A stretch of 64,000 nucleotides of DNA from Helicostylum pulchrum (taxonomy: Eukaryota > Mucoromycota > Mucoromycetes > Mucorales > Mucoraceae), in assembly GCA_025677825.1 (NCBI GenBank), contig JAIXMO010000012.1:620001-684000 (forward strand), read 5' to 3'. Positions 1 through 12,728 of the stretch are shown here, one piece after another. A program made the translations under genes and the position numbers. Each line of letters starts with the position of its first letter. The first letter of the stretch is position 1. The notes below the pieces were generated by a model. That model was not told the origin of the DNA. It saw only the letters and a list, made by a program, of their open reading frames with translations, and searched no databases.

Positions 1-272
1 ACTCATCGAGATTTTCAGTTGGAGAAGCTGTACTGCCAACTAATTTAGAATATCGAAGTTGACCTTTTAATACATCTTCTTGTAAATATTCGGTCGGTAA
101 CCCTGTTCCTTCATTTTGGCGTTTGGCAGCTATATCAAAAACTTGAACAATCTTTTTTTGGGTGTAAGTATATATTTTTATATACTATCAATATACAAAA
201 AACCTTAATTTATACCTTATCATCAACAAATCTTATTTCAAAAGCGTAACTGTTACTTTTTGAAGAAGTCAT
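1..272 (-). CDS. 5' part of an unidentified protein gene (runs off the window)
   Basis: The first two exons of a minus-strand gene are visible. Exon 1 is 272..216, starting at ATG 272 and giving MTSSKSNSYAFEIRFVDDK. A 64-nt GT-AG intron occupies 215..152. Exon 2 runs from 151 to the window edge and reads on without a stop, ending at residues like LVGSTASPTENLDE. The frame is kept across the intron (19 full codons in exon 1). The visible 69 residues are hydrophilic, with no signal peptide or membrane segment, and I recognise no family. The start is the first ATG after an A-rich leader. Confidence 0.6.
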
Positions 273-3200
273 TTTATCTTTACATGTACAAAGAAGAAAG
301 GAAAGAGAGAGAGATAAAAGAAGAAGAAAAAAAAGTAATAAAGAAAGGACAAAAAAAGATGAAAATCCACGTTTTATATATTTTAAAATTCAGACGAATT
401 AAAAAAAAAGGCCTATAAAGGTTATTAATGTCGTTTGTCTTTTTTTTAGAGTGATACCACAGTCAGCAAAACGAATGTTTCTTTTTTTCCTTTCCTTTCT
501 AAGCGTTATCTTTCTTTTAGTTTTGATGGTTCTTGGCAGTACATCATTAATTCTTTTAATTGGAATAAACCATCAAGTTATATTTGTTTGTTTTCTGGAT
601 ACAGGTTTTATATTTAATTAATTATATGCTGCAGTGTGCTGCAAATCCAAAAAAAAAGCGGTTTTTAAAAAATAGGCCGTAATTAAACTTTTTGTGTTTG
701 ACAACAGAGAAAACGCAAGTGTTATCGTTGATATTAAACTTCGGTAGAAAAAGTTTTTTGAATTATTTTGCATTGCTGTGGCTCTCCTTCTCCTTTCAAA
801 TAGAAAAAGAGACGTCAAGCACGCTCGTACCGGCTATTGACAAATCTATTCCAAAAATATGTTACAGTAACGGCTCTAGACAAAAGTTCATATGAGATAC
901 CAGGCTCTTAAAAATCGCTCACTTTAGAAATCACTGCTAAAATTAGTAGTTAAAATAAATATTGGTTTTTATTTTTTTAAAGAAACAGGAAACGCTTTTT
1001 GGGCCCAAGTTATTTAGTACAAAATAGTTTTTTTAGATATATCTTTGATAAAAAAAGTTAAAAACGGGCTTTTATGTTTTTGTGGTTATTTTGAACTTAC
1101 TCAATATCCAATTTGCCTATATTTGTGGGAAAAACAAGGATAGTATATAACTCATTTAGATGCTTCTAGTCTATTTTAAATAATACTTTTAATACAAAAA
1201 CTGAAAGAGTAACCACAGTTTTAGACTTTTTTTTTTTGGTTTAACATCGTGTAACCATTTTCAGAGCAATGCGATTACATAAAATGTAGTTTTTTATTAC
1301 CGTGTTTGTTTATAGTACCGAATGTAGACATATAAAAACTATATACTGGATATTTATAAATGAAAGTGCTACATCCAGAATTGAGCGAGAGAACGCGCTT
1401 TAAAGAATTTACCATTTTAAGGACCGCTTAATTCAAATTTTAGCGAAAAAAAACGTCTAAAACGGTGATTACCCGTTCAATGTTTTTATTAAAGATAGGG
1501 CTTTAGACGGATTCAATATGCCTAAAAGGGCACTTTATTTTCGTTGTTTTTTTTTTACAAAAATAGTCAAATCGGATTGGGAGCACTTTTAGAATAACCA
1601 CAAAAACACAAAAGGGGTTGACCTCCCAAAATGACCAGAAATGATCAAAAATGATCGACGGAAAAAAAAACATCGAGAAAAATATGCAACAACAAGCAGT
1701 TTGTTATAGTTGATATTAGAGACAACATTCCAAGGAGTAGCTTTTACGAAATAACTTGGAAAAAAGAGTCATTTCCTGATGTTTAATCACACAATGAAAA
1801 CATCTTATTTCGATCACCGAAAAATGACCTTTTTTAGAAGTTACTTCTAAACCATCACTTAAAAACACGCGTTTTTAAGAGAATAACGGATGAACAATGA
1901 TGGATTATAGCGCTTTAAGTAGTTCTTGAGCTGACACAAGTTATCGTACGAAAACATATGCTGTGTATCGTTTTCTGCAAGAGCTCAAATATTATCTTCA
2001 TATTAAATTCTATTAAAGTTTTTATTGTTCTCAATTTAAATAGTACAGAGCTATTTATTAGAATACCACATGGCAATGAATCTTAAAACTGCAGGCCATG
2101 CTTTACCGGACTAAAAGGTATCTTTGGGTTTCGTTTATTTGATTTATATTATATCCCTTTCTAATCTTTCATCACATAGTACAACATATGATTTTAATTA
2201 CTTTTTCTGGTTAATTTTCTAAAGATTAACTGCTAATCAAGTCTAAATTCATTGTCTTTATATCTTAATTACTTTGCAAGTTTATTTCATTATCCTCTTT
2301 CTATCAGTTTGATTATTACCCTTTTTTTGAATAGCATCACTTTTGAAGACTAGGCTCTTTTCTGGGCTGAAGGTCGTTTTTCAACCTTCTGTATCTGTCG
2401 TTCAGAGTGCTGCCCTTTTCCTTTCGTTAATGCCTAGTGTATTTTATTTTAAAAATAGACTCTCATAGATTGAATAAATAATGTACGATATATTGGCTTA
2501 TCATGATGTTGTCGTTTCACTCTTTTCGCGATGCTAGTTTTTGCAGGTTCTTGTGTGTCTGAAGTGTGTTTATACGAACCGTCTTGTAATCGAGGGGCAT
2601 TAGTTAAGCACCTGTCAAAACGGCTTTGCTGGGTTCTTTCAAAAGACCCTATAGGCTACATAAAAAGTGTTAACGTTCAATACAAGTTTTAAATATTAAA
2701 AAGCTTCTTTTCTTTACCTATTTACTAGAACGAATCAAAAGTTGATTATATTTTTATTTTATTTTTTTAAAAAAGGAAAATGATGTATTTATATATGTTT
2801 TTTTTTTACTCTTTTTCGATAAATCATGCAGAGATTGCACCTATTAGCTGGCAGCTTCTTACCTTCGCAAGTAAAAAAAATATTTTTTAATTTTAGGGGA
2901 TAACACGAAGCCGTAGCCCTCATAAACATCAATATATTGGAGTTTATTTCCTCTGAGAAAAAACATCAACTATTTTATTTACTAGACTTTTGGATTCACC
3001 ACTAATCAGGCAGTTTTCTCTCGAATAGATACACCAAATATCGTATGTCACATGTTACATCAGCAACTTTAATATTTATCAGATTTAATTAAATCAACTT
3101 TTTATCCCCAACTTATATCACAATGTAAAACCACCAGTTTTTTTTCTTGCGCTGTAAGAGCGTAAAGCTAGTTTTTTTTTACTGCTGCGTAAAGTCGTTC

Positions 3201-3387
3201 TGTACCAGAAAACCTTCGTTTTGAAACATCTACATTAAACCTTTCGATTAAAACGGGATTTTAATTTTTTTGGTCTCACTGTATTTGTGTTACATACAAA
3301 AGTGGCTTAAATTAAAAAAAAAAAAATTCTACATCTTTTTTTCATATTTCTTTTTTCCCCTTCTTTTTATTTTTATATATCTAAACT
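273..3387. other. 3.1 kb AT-rich intergenic stretch, no gene seen
   Basis: I read both strands and found only short open frames broken by stops, poly-A/T tracts and no recognisable motif. A short repetition of the words aaatgatc/aaatgacc occurs near 1630-1660. The stretch may be old, fully decayed mobile DNA, since its size is unusual beside the compact gene-rich parts of the window, but nothing in it proves that. The last 100 nt before 3388 are pyrimidine-rich and are probably the promoter and leader of the next gene. Confidence 0.5.
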
Positions 3388-4439
3388 ATGGACCTTTCTA
3401 ACGTTGACTACGCCAAGCTTGAAGCTTCTCTCTGTAACACATCCGGTACCGTTTCTCTTGCTGAACGTTTCAGATCTTTATTCACTCTCAAGAATATTGG
3501 AACTAACGAAAGTATTGACATTATTGCTAAAGGTAAGTTGCTTAGTGATAACACACTTTTTTTTTGAGTAAAAAAAAAAAGGGAAGAGCTCGGTTTTAAA
3601 GTATATGAATGTATGTAGCCTTCAGTGATGATTCTGAACTTTTAAAGCATGAACTTGCTTACTGTCTTGGTCAAATTGGTAACCCTCGCGCCAACCCTAC
3701 CCTCGAAAAGGTCTTGGAGGACCTTTCCGAACACGAGATGGTTCGTCACGAAGCTGCTGAAGCTTTAGGTGCCATTGGATGTTTAGAATCCCTCCCTATT
3801 CTCGAAAAATTCTTGAAGGACGAAAACGAATCTGTAGTTGATACCTGTGAATTAGCTATTGACAAGATTAAGTATGAAAACGATCCCAAGAACAAGGCTG
3901 AACGTGAAGCTAACAAGAGTCAATATAATTCAGTTGATCCTGCCCCACCTACCACCGAAACAAGATCTGTCGAAGAATTGGAAGAGATTTTAACTAGCTC
4001 CAAGTATAAGTTATTTAAGCGTTACAGAGCCATGTTTGCTTTACGTGAGATTGGTACAACCGAAGCTGTTCTTGCTTTAGCAAAGGGTTTAAAGGATAAG
4101 AGTGCGTTGTTCCGTCATGAGGTTGCTTATGTGTTTGGTCAATTGCAACATCCTGCTTCTGTGCCTGCTTTAACTGAATGTCTTCAAGATAAAAATGAAG
4201 TTCATATGGTTAGACATGAAGCTGCCGAAGCCTTGGGTTCTATTGCTACTCCTGAGGTATTGGCCACTTTAGATTCTTTCAAAGCTGATTCTGAACAAGT
4301 CGTTCGTGAAAGTTGTGCCGTTGCTCTTGATATGTACGAATATGAAACCAGTGGTGAGTTACAATACGCTAACGGTCTTGATGCTCAACACCAAAACATG
4401 CACTCTCTTAAACTTGCTAGCGCTCAAGAACAATCTTAG
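3388..4439 (+). CDS. LIA1: Deoxyhypusine hydroxylase (HEAT-repeat di-iron enzyme)
   Basis: This enzyme performs the second step of hypusine synthesis on translation factor eIF5A, hydroxylating the deoxyhypusine side chain in the cytosol. The exons are 3388..3532 and 3619..4439, joined in frame by a GT-AG intron, giving 321 residues, normal for the family. The protein is a double set of HEAT-like repeats, and the four His-Glu pairs that bind the two irons are all present: residues 59/60 (KHELAY), 92/93 (RHEAAE), 215/216 (RHEVAY) and 248/249 (RHEAAE). A less conserved linker at about 136-170 separates the two halves. The start gives the usual short acidic N-terminus (MDLSNVDY). Nothing looks damaged, and I consider the identification firm. 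Confidence 0.95.
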
Positions 4440-4916
4440 ACTCTCACTAGAAACAACATTTATTACATTTGTACATATAAAAAAATTATAAACCCCCAAC
4501 CCCAACCCCCCCTCTCTTTCTCTCCACCCATATTATTACGCGAAGAGTTTAGATATGTTTTACTTAACTTTAGACTAAATAAATAAAAAAAATTAAAGAT
4601 ATACCATTCTTGCAAGCTTTGTAACCCTCAAATATGTTGCTGTTATTTAGAGTTTTATCTGTCTAAGTTTTCTTTAGATACTTTTAAATACTTTACATAC
4701 TCTTTACTCGAGACAAAAGGAGGTACTTGTTGCCCTCTCTCTACCGGCAGTATGTATCGAATGCTATCTGTGTCAAAGTACGCGGTCAAACCCTATTATA
4801 GTTTTACAACTCCTACTACTCTCGCTGAATACGGTATGTATAAAAAAGGTTGTGTTTTTTACCTTTTTACTTTTCTCTTTTTTCTTTTTTCTTACCCCAT
4901 TAAACATAATAACAAG
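4440..4916. other. Intergenic stretch, 3' end of LIA1 to start of CAP2
   Basis: It contains the AT-rich 3' region of the hydroxylase gene, a C-rich patch at about 4492-4530, and the leader of the capping-protein gene. A short open frame starting at 4752 is not supported as protein: it lacks similarity to the N-terminus of the capping protein and runs through the real first exon and intron. No other feature is seen. Confidence 0.5.
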
Positions 4917-5944
4917 ATGGTATATTATTCGCTAAAAGAAGAAAAAAGAAATACGCTTCACAAATACTAATATTAGTTTTAAATTAGAGTGACCAATTTG
5001 ATTGTGCATTAGACTTGATGCGTCGTTTACCACCTCAAAACGTAGAGGAAAACTTGACTAAACTTTTTGACTTGGTTCATCCTACTTTAGTAGACGATTT
5101 ATTATCTACTATCGACCAACCTTTAAAGGTAAAGATTTGTCCAAAGACTAAAAAGGATTACCTTATATGTGATTATAACCGAGATGGTGATTCCTACAGG
5201 TAAAAAAAAAAAGGAAAAAGAAAAGATGGAGAGAACCACCTTCTATATATTCATATATATTTTACTAACCAAATATCTTTGTTCTAGATCCCCTTGGAGT
5301 AACGAATATGAACCTGAGTTACCTGACGGTCTTATTCCTTCTCCTACTCTTCGTAAACTTGAAGTTGCCGCAAACGAAGCATTCGATACCTACCGTGAAA
5401 TGTATTATGAAGGCGGTATCTCTTCAGTTTATGCGTACGATGCAGAAGATAAGTTTGTTGTCGTTGTCTTAATCAAGAAAGGTACACATATACACAAAAT
5501 AAATAGATTGTATAGTTAAACTAAAATGATATAAAATATTTAGTTGGTGATGGAGCTAGACGTATGAAGGGTGCTTGGGATTCTATTCACGTCTTTGAGG
5601 TACAAGAACGTGGCCGTAATGCACAATACAAGTTAACATCAACCATTATGCTTTATATGATTACCAACAATCAAGAACTCGGTAATTTGAATTTAAGTGG
5701 TAGTATGACGAGACAAATCGAACAAGATTACCCTGTTGATGAACCTGCTGCTCATATTGTCAATATTGGTCGTATGGTTGAAGATATGGAAATGAAGATG
5801 CGTAATTCGTTACAAGAAGTTTATTTTGGTAAGACAAAGGATATTGTGAATGACTTGAGAAGTCTAAGCTCCTTGGAAGAAACAAGAAGACAAGCAAAGA
5901 TACAAAAGGAATTAGTTGGTCGTTTGATGGATAGAAATAAATAA
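4917..5944 (+). CDS. CAP2: F-actin-capping protein subunit beta
   Basis: This is the beta chain of the CapZ heterodimer that caps fast-growing ends of actin filaments at cortical patches. Four exons give 269 residues: 4917..4919 (only the ATG), 4988..5199, 5288..5481 and 5544..5944. The ATG-only exon is followed by a 68-nt intron with donor GTATAT, a branch-like ACTAAT and an acceptor TTAG. Splicing gives the family N-terminus [18 protein letters not shown]. Further family hallmarks are [27 protein letters not shown], the TSTIMLYM segment and a charged C-terminal helix ending in [12 protein letters not shown], the actin-binding tentacle. Length and sequence are typical for the family. The only uncertain point is the tiny first exon. 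Confidence 0.93.
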
Positions 5945-6232
5945 CCTTCTTTTCTTTAAAAACAAAAATAAACTGACTGATTCATATATAAAACTTGGTA
6001 AACCTGTCATATATTTTCCCTACACACAAAAAAAGGGGTGGCAATTTGACGTGTATAGATTAACAACATGCATACATTGTCGAAATGACTTTAAACACTA
6101 CTTAAAGTAATTTCTGCTGTCGATAATTTAGACAACCGACGTTTTCTCGCAAGTAAAGAACTTTTTTTTAAAATATTTGTTCCCCTTCTTCTTTTTTCTT
6201 TTCTTTTCTACTTTCTACACCTAGAAAAAAAA

Positions 6233-7472
6233 ATGCGTTCTCTCTTTGTAGTGCTTGCTTCTGCACTTGCAGCTTGTACAACTGTACTTGCTCAAGGAGC
6301 TATTGTTAGAACTCACTCTATCTCTATGCCTTATATTGGTAAAAAAAAAGCACTTTAAAAAAATACACTCGAACAACACGTTAACCCCTCCTTTTATAGA
6401 TGATGAACTTCAAAATAGATGGTTTGACTTTGCTGGAAACACCGTTATTAACACAAACCACCAAATTCGTTTAACTTCAACAAAACAATCTCAACTCGGT
6501 TACTTGTGGTCGCGTTTGGTAAAGCTTGTTTTTTTTTCTTTCGTTTATTCAATGTTTTCTTACAGTTATATAGCCTATAATAGGTGATAACTTTCAAATT
6601 GAAGTTGAATTCAAAGTAGATGGTGCTTCAGGTCATCTTTATGGTGATGGTTTTGCTAGTATGTGTTTACAGAAAATAAAAACACACAGAAAAACTTTAA
6701 CCTAATATATTACTTTTTAGTGTGGCTCACCAAGCAAAGAATGACCGAGGGTCCTGTATTCGGTTCTGTCGATAACTTTGAAGGTCTCGGTATATTCTTT
6801 GATACTTATGATAACGAAAGAGCTCATGTAAGTGTACCATTATATATGCATATAGATATATTTTACTCAATTCATTGAAACATAATAGCGTCATACATTC
6901 CCTTATGTTATGGCAATGCTTGGTGATGGTACTCAGTCATACAACAACGATAAGGACGGTAGTGATAAAGAGCTTGCTGGCTGTGAGGTAAAAATAAATA
7001 AATACGCGATTATATAAATATAAATAGAGGAAGAAGAAATTAAAGATCGAAACCTGTCAATTTTTGATATGTATAGGCTGATTTTAGAGCAAAAGGATTC
7101 CCTACTCGTGCCCGTTTAACTTATCACAAGAACAACTTCCTTCAATTAGAATTAGTTTGGCGCAACGAAGATGAATGGGAGCAATGTTTTAAAAAGACAG
7201 AGGTTGTACTTCCTGAGCAAATTTACCTCGGCTTCAGTGCACATACAGGTGAAGTTACTGACAATCATGATATTATTTCTGTTACTACCAAATCTTTGCA
7301 ACCTGCCACCAAGGAACCCACCTATCCACAACAAAAGCCTAAGAAGTCTTCTAGCAGCGGTGGAGGTGTTCTCTCTGTCCTTTTCAAGATTATATGTGCT
7401 GGTGGTTTGGTCGGTGTCTTGTTTGTTGGTTATCGTTTCTATGATCAAAAAAACAGAATGAAGCGTTTCTAA
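6233..7472 (+). CDS. L-type lectin of the secretory pathway (VIP36/ERGIC-53 family)
   Basis: This is a membrane cargo receptor that binds high-mannose glycans of proteins travelling between ER and Golgi. The exons are 6233..6338, 6400..6518, 6574..6658, 6721..6827, 6889..6987 and 7077..7472, for 303 residues. A signal peptide occupies residues 1-20 (ending ALAACTTVLAQG). The lectin domain shows typical pieces: WSRLPIIGDNFQIEVEF, HLYGDGFAMWLTK, GPVFGSVDNFEGLGIFFDTY, a calcium-site Asp in the latter, and NFLQLELVW, EIYLGFSAHTGE-like and ISVTT at the end. A serine/lysine stalk leads to one membrane helix (VLSVLFKIICAGGLVGVLFV), followed by a short basic tail ending KRF. The acceptor at 6572 was chosen because only it gives SRLPII. 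VIP36-like is more likely than ERGIC-53, as there is no long coiled-coil stalk. Confidence 0.88.
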
Positions 7473-8175
7473 ATAAATTTTTTTTCTCCTCTTTTTGATT
7501 TACTAACCAATCATAATCGAAAAAGTGTAATAATAAATATTTTGAACTCTTGCTACGTACACTTAAAAAAAAGAACAAGAAATTTTATCACGTTTATTTA
7601 TCTTTTTTTGTGTTAAAAGATGATTAAACAGTATCAGGATTGTTTGTAGAAAATGTAAATTGTACTACTTTTTTTAGCAAGTAAACCTATACCGAAGTTA
7701 TTCGCCGCTTCAGCTTGACGGTAAAAGTATCCGAGTTAGAAAAAGCAAACACAGTAGTAGATTCTGTTATGCTATACCGACGCCTAAAGGCAATAAATAG
7801 CGTACAAAAACAAAAACAAAGCACAAGAGTGTGGTGTCCATACATACAACTATTCTCCTACTCATCATACCGATTATAATGCGTAATTACTAACAGTTTA
7901 TTATTATTATAACACGTTAGTTTTCAAGTAAATATATCCTCCCATCTGAGAAAAATAGAATTAAAGCTACAAACTTTGACAAGTTGGTCCTCTTCTGTTT
8001 CCTTTTAAGTAACTTATACTTATTGAAAGCCCGTTTTTTTTTTTCAAAGCGCCGGGTGACGTAAGTAGTTTGGAGTGTGCTTTGAACGCGTACTCCTTTT
8101 GAAATCCCTTTTTAATATTTTTTTTTCGTATATTTTTTACCTTTTTTTTTATTTTTTAAAACTACATCTTTAATA
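7473..8175. other. Intergenic region upstream of the proteasome gene
   Basis: This 0.7 kb stretch has no open frame of note. Its downstream 150 nt are T-rich and pyrimidine-rich and probably carry the promoter and leader of the proteasome alpha-2 gene. Apart from one CREB/ATF-like octamer, listed separately, I see no known site. Confidence 0.45.
8057..8064 (+). promoter_or_regulatory. CREB/ATF-like octamer TGACGTAA upstream of PRE8
   Basis: The word TGACGTAA, a typical bZIP (ATF/CREB) target, sits 112 nt before the proteasome alpha-2 start codon. It is seen directly, but a single 8-mer can occur by chance and no second copy was found. The regulatory role is only a suggestion. Confidence 0.25.
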
Positions 8176-9130
8176 ATGGCTGATCGATACAGTTTCTCAC
8201 TTACTACTTTTTCTCCCTCGGGAAAACTTGTTCAAATTGAATATGCTTTAAACGCTGTTTCTCAAGGTGTTACCAGTGTTGGTATTAAAGGTACATTTTT
8301 ATACATTTTTTTCTAGTTTGCTGTGTGTCTTATATATATTACATGTAGCTACCAATGGTATTGTTATTGCAACAGAAAAGAAGTCTGCATCAAGTCTTGT
8401 TGATGATTCCACTCTTGAGAAAGTCGCTACCATTTGTTCCAACATTGGTATGATTTACTCTGGTATGGGACCTGATTTCCGTGTTTTAGTTAGTAAAGCA
8501 CGTAAAGCAGCACAAGCGTATAAAAGATTATATATGGAAGAACCTCCAGTAAAGATTCTTGTTCAAGAAGTAGCAGGTGTTATGCAAGAATATACTCAAA
8601 GCGGGTAAGAATTAATCAAATCAACAAGGAAAATATTGAGAGAAAAGGAGGGGGATAATTAATATATGTATCTCTATATAGTGGTGTACGTCCCTTTGGT
8701 GTTTCGCTTTTAATTGCAGGTTATGACGAAGTTAATGGACCTTCGCTTTATCAAGTTGATCCCACTGGTTCTTATTTTGCTTGGAAGGCCAGTGCCATTG
8801 GTAAGAATATGATTAATGCAAAGACCTTTTTGGAAAAGAGATACAACGAAGAAATGGAATTGGAAGATGCAGTACATACAGCTATTTTAACTGTAAGTTA
8901 TATACAAGACTAAAAGAAAAACAGAAGAAAAAGAATTGCATGAATTAATGACTCTTTATTTTTTTTAGCTCAAGGAAGGATTTGAGGGACAAATGACAGA
9001 AAATAGTTTAGAAATTGGTATTATTGGTACAAGCACTATTGGCGTTTACGGTGGTGAAAGAAAAGAAATTCCATTATTTAGAAAATTAAGCTTGAATGAA
9101 GTCAAGGATTATTTAGCTAATATTGCTTAA
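8176..9130 (+). CDS. PRE8: 20S proteasome subunit alpha type-2
   Basis: This is one of the seven alpha-ring subunits of the 20S proteasome. The exons are 8176..8290, 8349..8604, 8682..8892 and 8969..9130, giving 247 residues, close to the usual 235-250. The N-terminus [20 protein letters not shown] is the alpha-type signature ([12 protein letters not shown] is particular to alpha-2), followed by IEYALNAV. Other expected pieces are [54 protein letters not shown] and the helix ending in LANIA. As in all alpha subunits there is no catalytic N-terminal threonine. All splice sites are GT-AG and keep the frame. Confidence 0.95.
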
Positions 9131-9380
9131 ATTCATATTTAATGACAACAATAAGGAGAAGAAGAAAAAAATACGAAAAAAATATAAAAAAAAAGAGGAC
9201 CTTTTTTTTTCCCCTTAAAAATAAAATAAATAAATAAATATAAAACACACTTTTTTTTTTCTTTACTTTTTTTGCTTTTGTTTTTCCTTTCAATCACATC
9301 AAAAGAAAGAATAAAAAAAAAGTAACTCAAGGTGTTTGACAATTCTAGCGCATTTTTATTTGTTGCCTATCAACTAGCAC

Positions 9381-12300
9381 ATGTGGATATCACGAAAATT
9401 AGCTGCTATAGCATCACCTTCAAACACCCTTGATACTTTTAGAGATAGACTTAGTAAACCTTTGCCACCACTTTCAGGTGTAAATAAACGCAGTAAAAAA
9501 AAGAGAGAATAAATAAAAACATTCATACTTAGATCAGCCAACATTTTTATTATAGGAACTAAAGATCGAACCATTAGTTATCATTGTTTCTGGTGAATCA
9601 AATATAGGGAAATCAACATTTATTCGATTTGGCCTACAAAATTTAATTGCAAAACATGACTCAAATAGGCCAGGTAAAAAAAAAAAGAATCTCCTTACTA
9701 TATTTTGGATTCTAAATTACTTGTTTTGATTAGATCTACAGTGCCACCACACGAAAATATTATTAGATGACATTAATTATCCTATTGATATTATTGAATT
9801 AAATGGCTCTGTTATAAACCAAGATTCATTACCATTAATCCACGGAGGACTTATTTGTTATGATGCAACAAGTCCAGATTATCTCGATAGTATAACTGAT
9901 TTATCAAGTAAAAATATATATATATATATATATATATAAATTTATAATTATTCCCCTTATATACTTATATATACATATTACAGATTATTACTTTAGTCGT
10001 CAAATCCCTGCTTTTATTGTTGGTCTTAAATCAGATTTAACCACTGCATGTCAAATCCAACCATTAGTTCAACAACAGTTTCATGTAGATGCCTTTTCTG
10101 AAACTGGTGTAGACCAAATGCAAGAAATATTCAAGCTGCTTGTACAACAATATTATCCAAGATGTGTCAATCACAAACAAGAGGTGAAACCCCGTCATCC
10201 TATACAATGTGATAATGGTGAAGCTGGTTTTATTTATGCTCAAACTCGGACAATAGATAAAATTAGTGTCACATCGGGAACTGAAGCCGATCCCGACAAA
10301 GTCTTGAATGAGAATATTGCTTCTTTTTCTTCATCTTTTCATATGACCAACAAAAGAGGAACTTTTCCCTCTCACCTGAGTAGTCGTCGTGGTTCAAAAG
10401 ATAGTAGGTAAATTACATATATATATTAAACTATTTTATTTTTTTATTTGTTTATTTCCTTTATATAAACCTTTTTTATATATATATATGACTTTTTTTG
10501 ACCAACTATTTTCTTACTTTAGCGAATCGTTCGGTATAGGTTTAACAACTGAAGATATCGTAGATCGATTACTATCAACAGAATATAGTAAAACAGGTAA
10601 ACAGAGACAGAGAGAGAAAAAAAAGGGGGGGGGGAACATACACTAATTTTTTTTTTTAAAAAAAAATATTAGCTTAGTTGAATCAATAACAAACCTCCTT
10701 ATTTATTATTATATAGATGAAAACATTATACCGATATTTTTGACATTTTTCAGAAAATTCATGAAACCTTATGAGCTAGTTAAAATACTAGTAGAAAGGT
10801 AAACTTAATACGTATATGTTATCTATAAACTATATCACTCACCAAAAGAAAAACGCCATCACTTAACTAGATTTGAAAATGATGGTTTATCTGAAGCTTT
10901 ACCAACTGATTTACAAAAAAGGTTTGTTCCCCCCTCTCTCTTACTCCTCCGACAAAAAAAAAACGCATTGTGTAACAAAAGCATGTGTATATTTATTTTT
11001 ATTTTTTTTTCATGTCAGAATTCACTGCATTTTTTCGTTATGGTTATCACACTATTGGAATGATTTTTACGGTACACAAGCACGTAAACACATTATTCTC
11101 TTTTTAGACCGAATTTCAAAATACGATAGTCATACACCCATTTGTGATTCCTTAGCACCACTTGTAGTTAGAGAACCACCGACCTACGATCCAGATAACG
11201 TTTGGGGACTTGTTGACGACGTACAAGAAGAAGAACCTAGTACCCCTATCAAAAGAAATGAAAAAAAAGATAGTGGTTATGCATCAGGTACATTTACATT
11301 TGTCCCTTCCTCACCAACAAAGTCCGATGCTCCGCCTTTTACATTAAAGAGGCTTTCCAGTACAACCACACAACCACCTACATTACTATCTCCTAATTTA
11401 AACAGAATATTATTACGTAGCCACGGTAAAGCAGTAACACATTCTGGATCCCATCCCGATCTAAAGTCATCTTATGCAGCTACCTCTCACCATAATACAG
11501 AGTTACCCAGGCGCGCTGAATTTGCAGGTGGTCTGATAAACATTGACAACGCCACAAAACAATCTTATCCACCTTCTTCTATCTCTCGTTCCCTTGCAAC
11601 TACTTCGGGCGGTCGGTGGACTACTTCGTTAGGTAACCAACTTTTAGCTTCTAGTTTTATTAGTACCTTTCGACAAAACAAATCTGAAAAAGATCAAGCT
11701 GGACATAACTACAAGTTGTTTATCAAGGCGTCCGATACCTCCATAGCTGATCAGTTGACTTGGATAGAGTCCGAGTTATTTTCAAAAATTAAGGTAAAAA
11801 TTTACTCTTTCTTCGCCCCCTCCCCCTCCCTAAAGGAAGGGGTAAGACAGAAAAACTTACATCTTATTTTTCGAACAGTCTCGCGAGTTTGTTAGAAATA
11901 TTTGGAACTCGCCTGTCAACGATAATAAACGCTCCTCACTATTATCATGCAACAACACCGTCCTAGCATCTATCGCGCATTTTAACTTTATTTCGGCCTG
12001 GGTAGTTACAGTTATTGTAACTCAATCTAGGTTAAGTAAACGGGTCGCGTTACTCCAAAAGTTTATGTCGATTGCAGTTCATTTAAGAAACCTCAACAAC
12101 TATAATACTTTGATGGCTATCTTGGCTGGTATCAATAGTGCCTCCGTACTTCGATTAAAACAAACGAGACAAGCCATCCTAACCAAAAAAATATATAAAC
12201 AATTTCAAAGTTTAGAAAAGCTGATGAGTACAGATAAATCTTTTAGTTCTTACCGCATGGCTTTAAAAGCTTCTTCTAGTGGTACACCCGGAATACCCTA

Positions 12301-12728
12301 TCTGTAAGTCTTTTTTTTTTTTTATTACCTAATTTTGTTTTAGTTCTTTGTGCACTAACAAAAATTATATAGTGGGATTCATACTCAGGATTTGGTTTCG
12401 TTGGCAGAAGCCAATAAAGACTTTAGGGCGGATGGTTCGATACATTGGGAGAAATTTAGGTTAATGGGGGAAACCATTATGGCCACCATGAAATTCAAGT
12501 GCCCAAGTTACACAATCGAACCTGATGCTAAACTATTGGCCTTGATTGCGGATACTTACATTTTATCCGAAGACGTAAGTTTTTTTTTTTCTGAATTTTT
12601 AATATGTAATACTTATTTTTTTGTACTTCTCTATTTTACAGGATCAATACAAGATGTCTACTGCCGTAGAACCAAGATTAGCTCCGTCAAGTACAAATAG
12701 AATAAGAGATCTATGGCTGAGAATATAA
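9381..12728 (+). CDS. CDC25-type Ras guanine-nucleotide exchange factor with a degenerate Ras-like N-terminal domain
   Basis: Eleven exons give 836 residues: 9381..9479, 9556..9673, 9734..9907, 9984..10407, 10523..10596, 10717..10798, 10871..10921, 11019..11793, 11879..12303, 12373..12574 and 12642..12728. Residues about 34-190 form a small-GTPase-like fold: Walker A GESNIGKS at 46-53, a LICYDATSPDYL strand, a G4-like VGLKSDL where Asn is replaced by Leu, and a G5-like FSETG. A normal G3 (DxxG) is missing, so nucleotide hydrolysis is doubtful. RasGEF-N (about 275-400) shows IPIFLTFFRKFMKPYELV and SLWLSHYWNDFYG. A Ser/Thr-rich linker follows, then the CDC25 catalytic domain (about 575-836) with IAHFNFISAWV, HLRNLNNYNTLMAILAGI and PYLGIHTQDLVSLAE. 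It should activate Ras-type GTPases at membranes. Its 3' end is convergent with the F-box gene. Confidence 0.88.

Noticed and set aside
4752..4970. 72-codon open frame before CAP2
   Set aside because: It overlaps the ATG-only exon and first intron of CAP2 in another frame and has no family likeness.
7152..7461. Open frames on both strands inside the lectin gene
   Set aside because: They are shadows of the last lectin exon, which carries the conserved residues and membrane helix.
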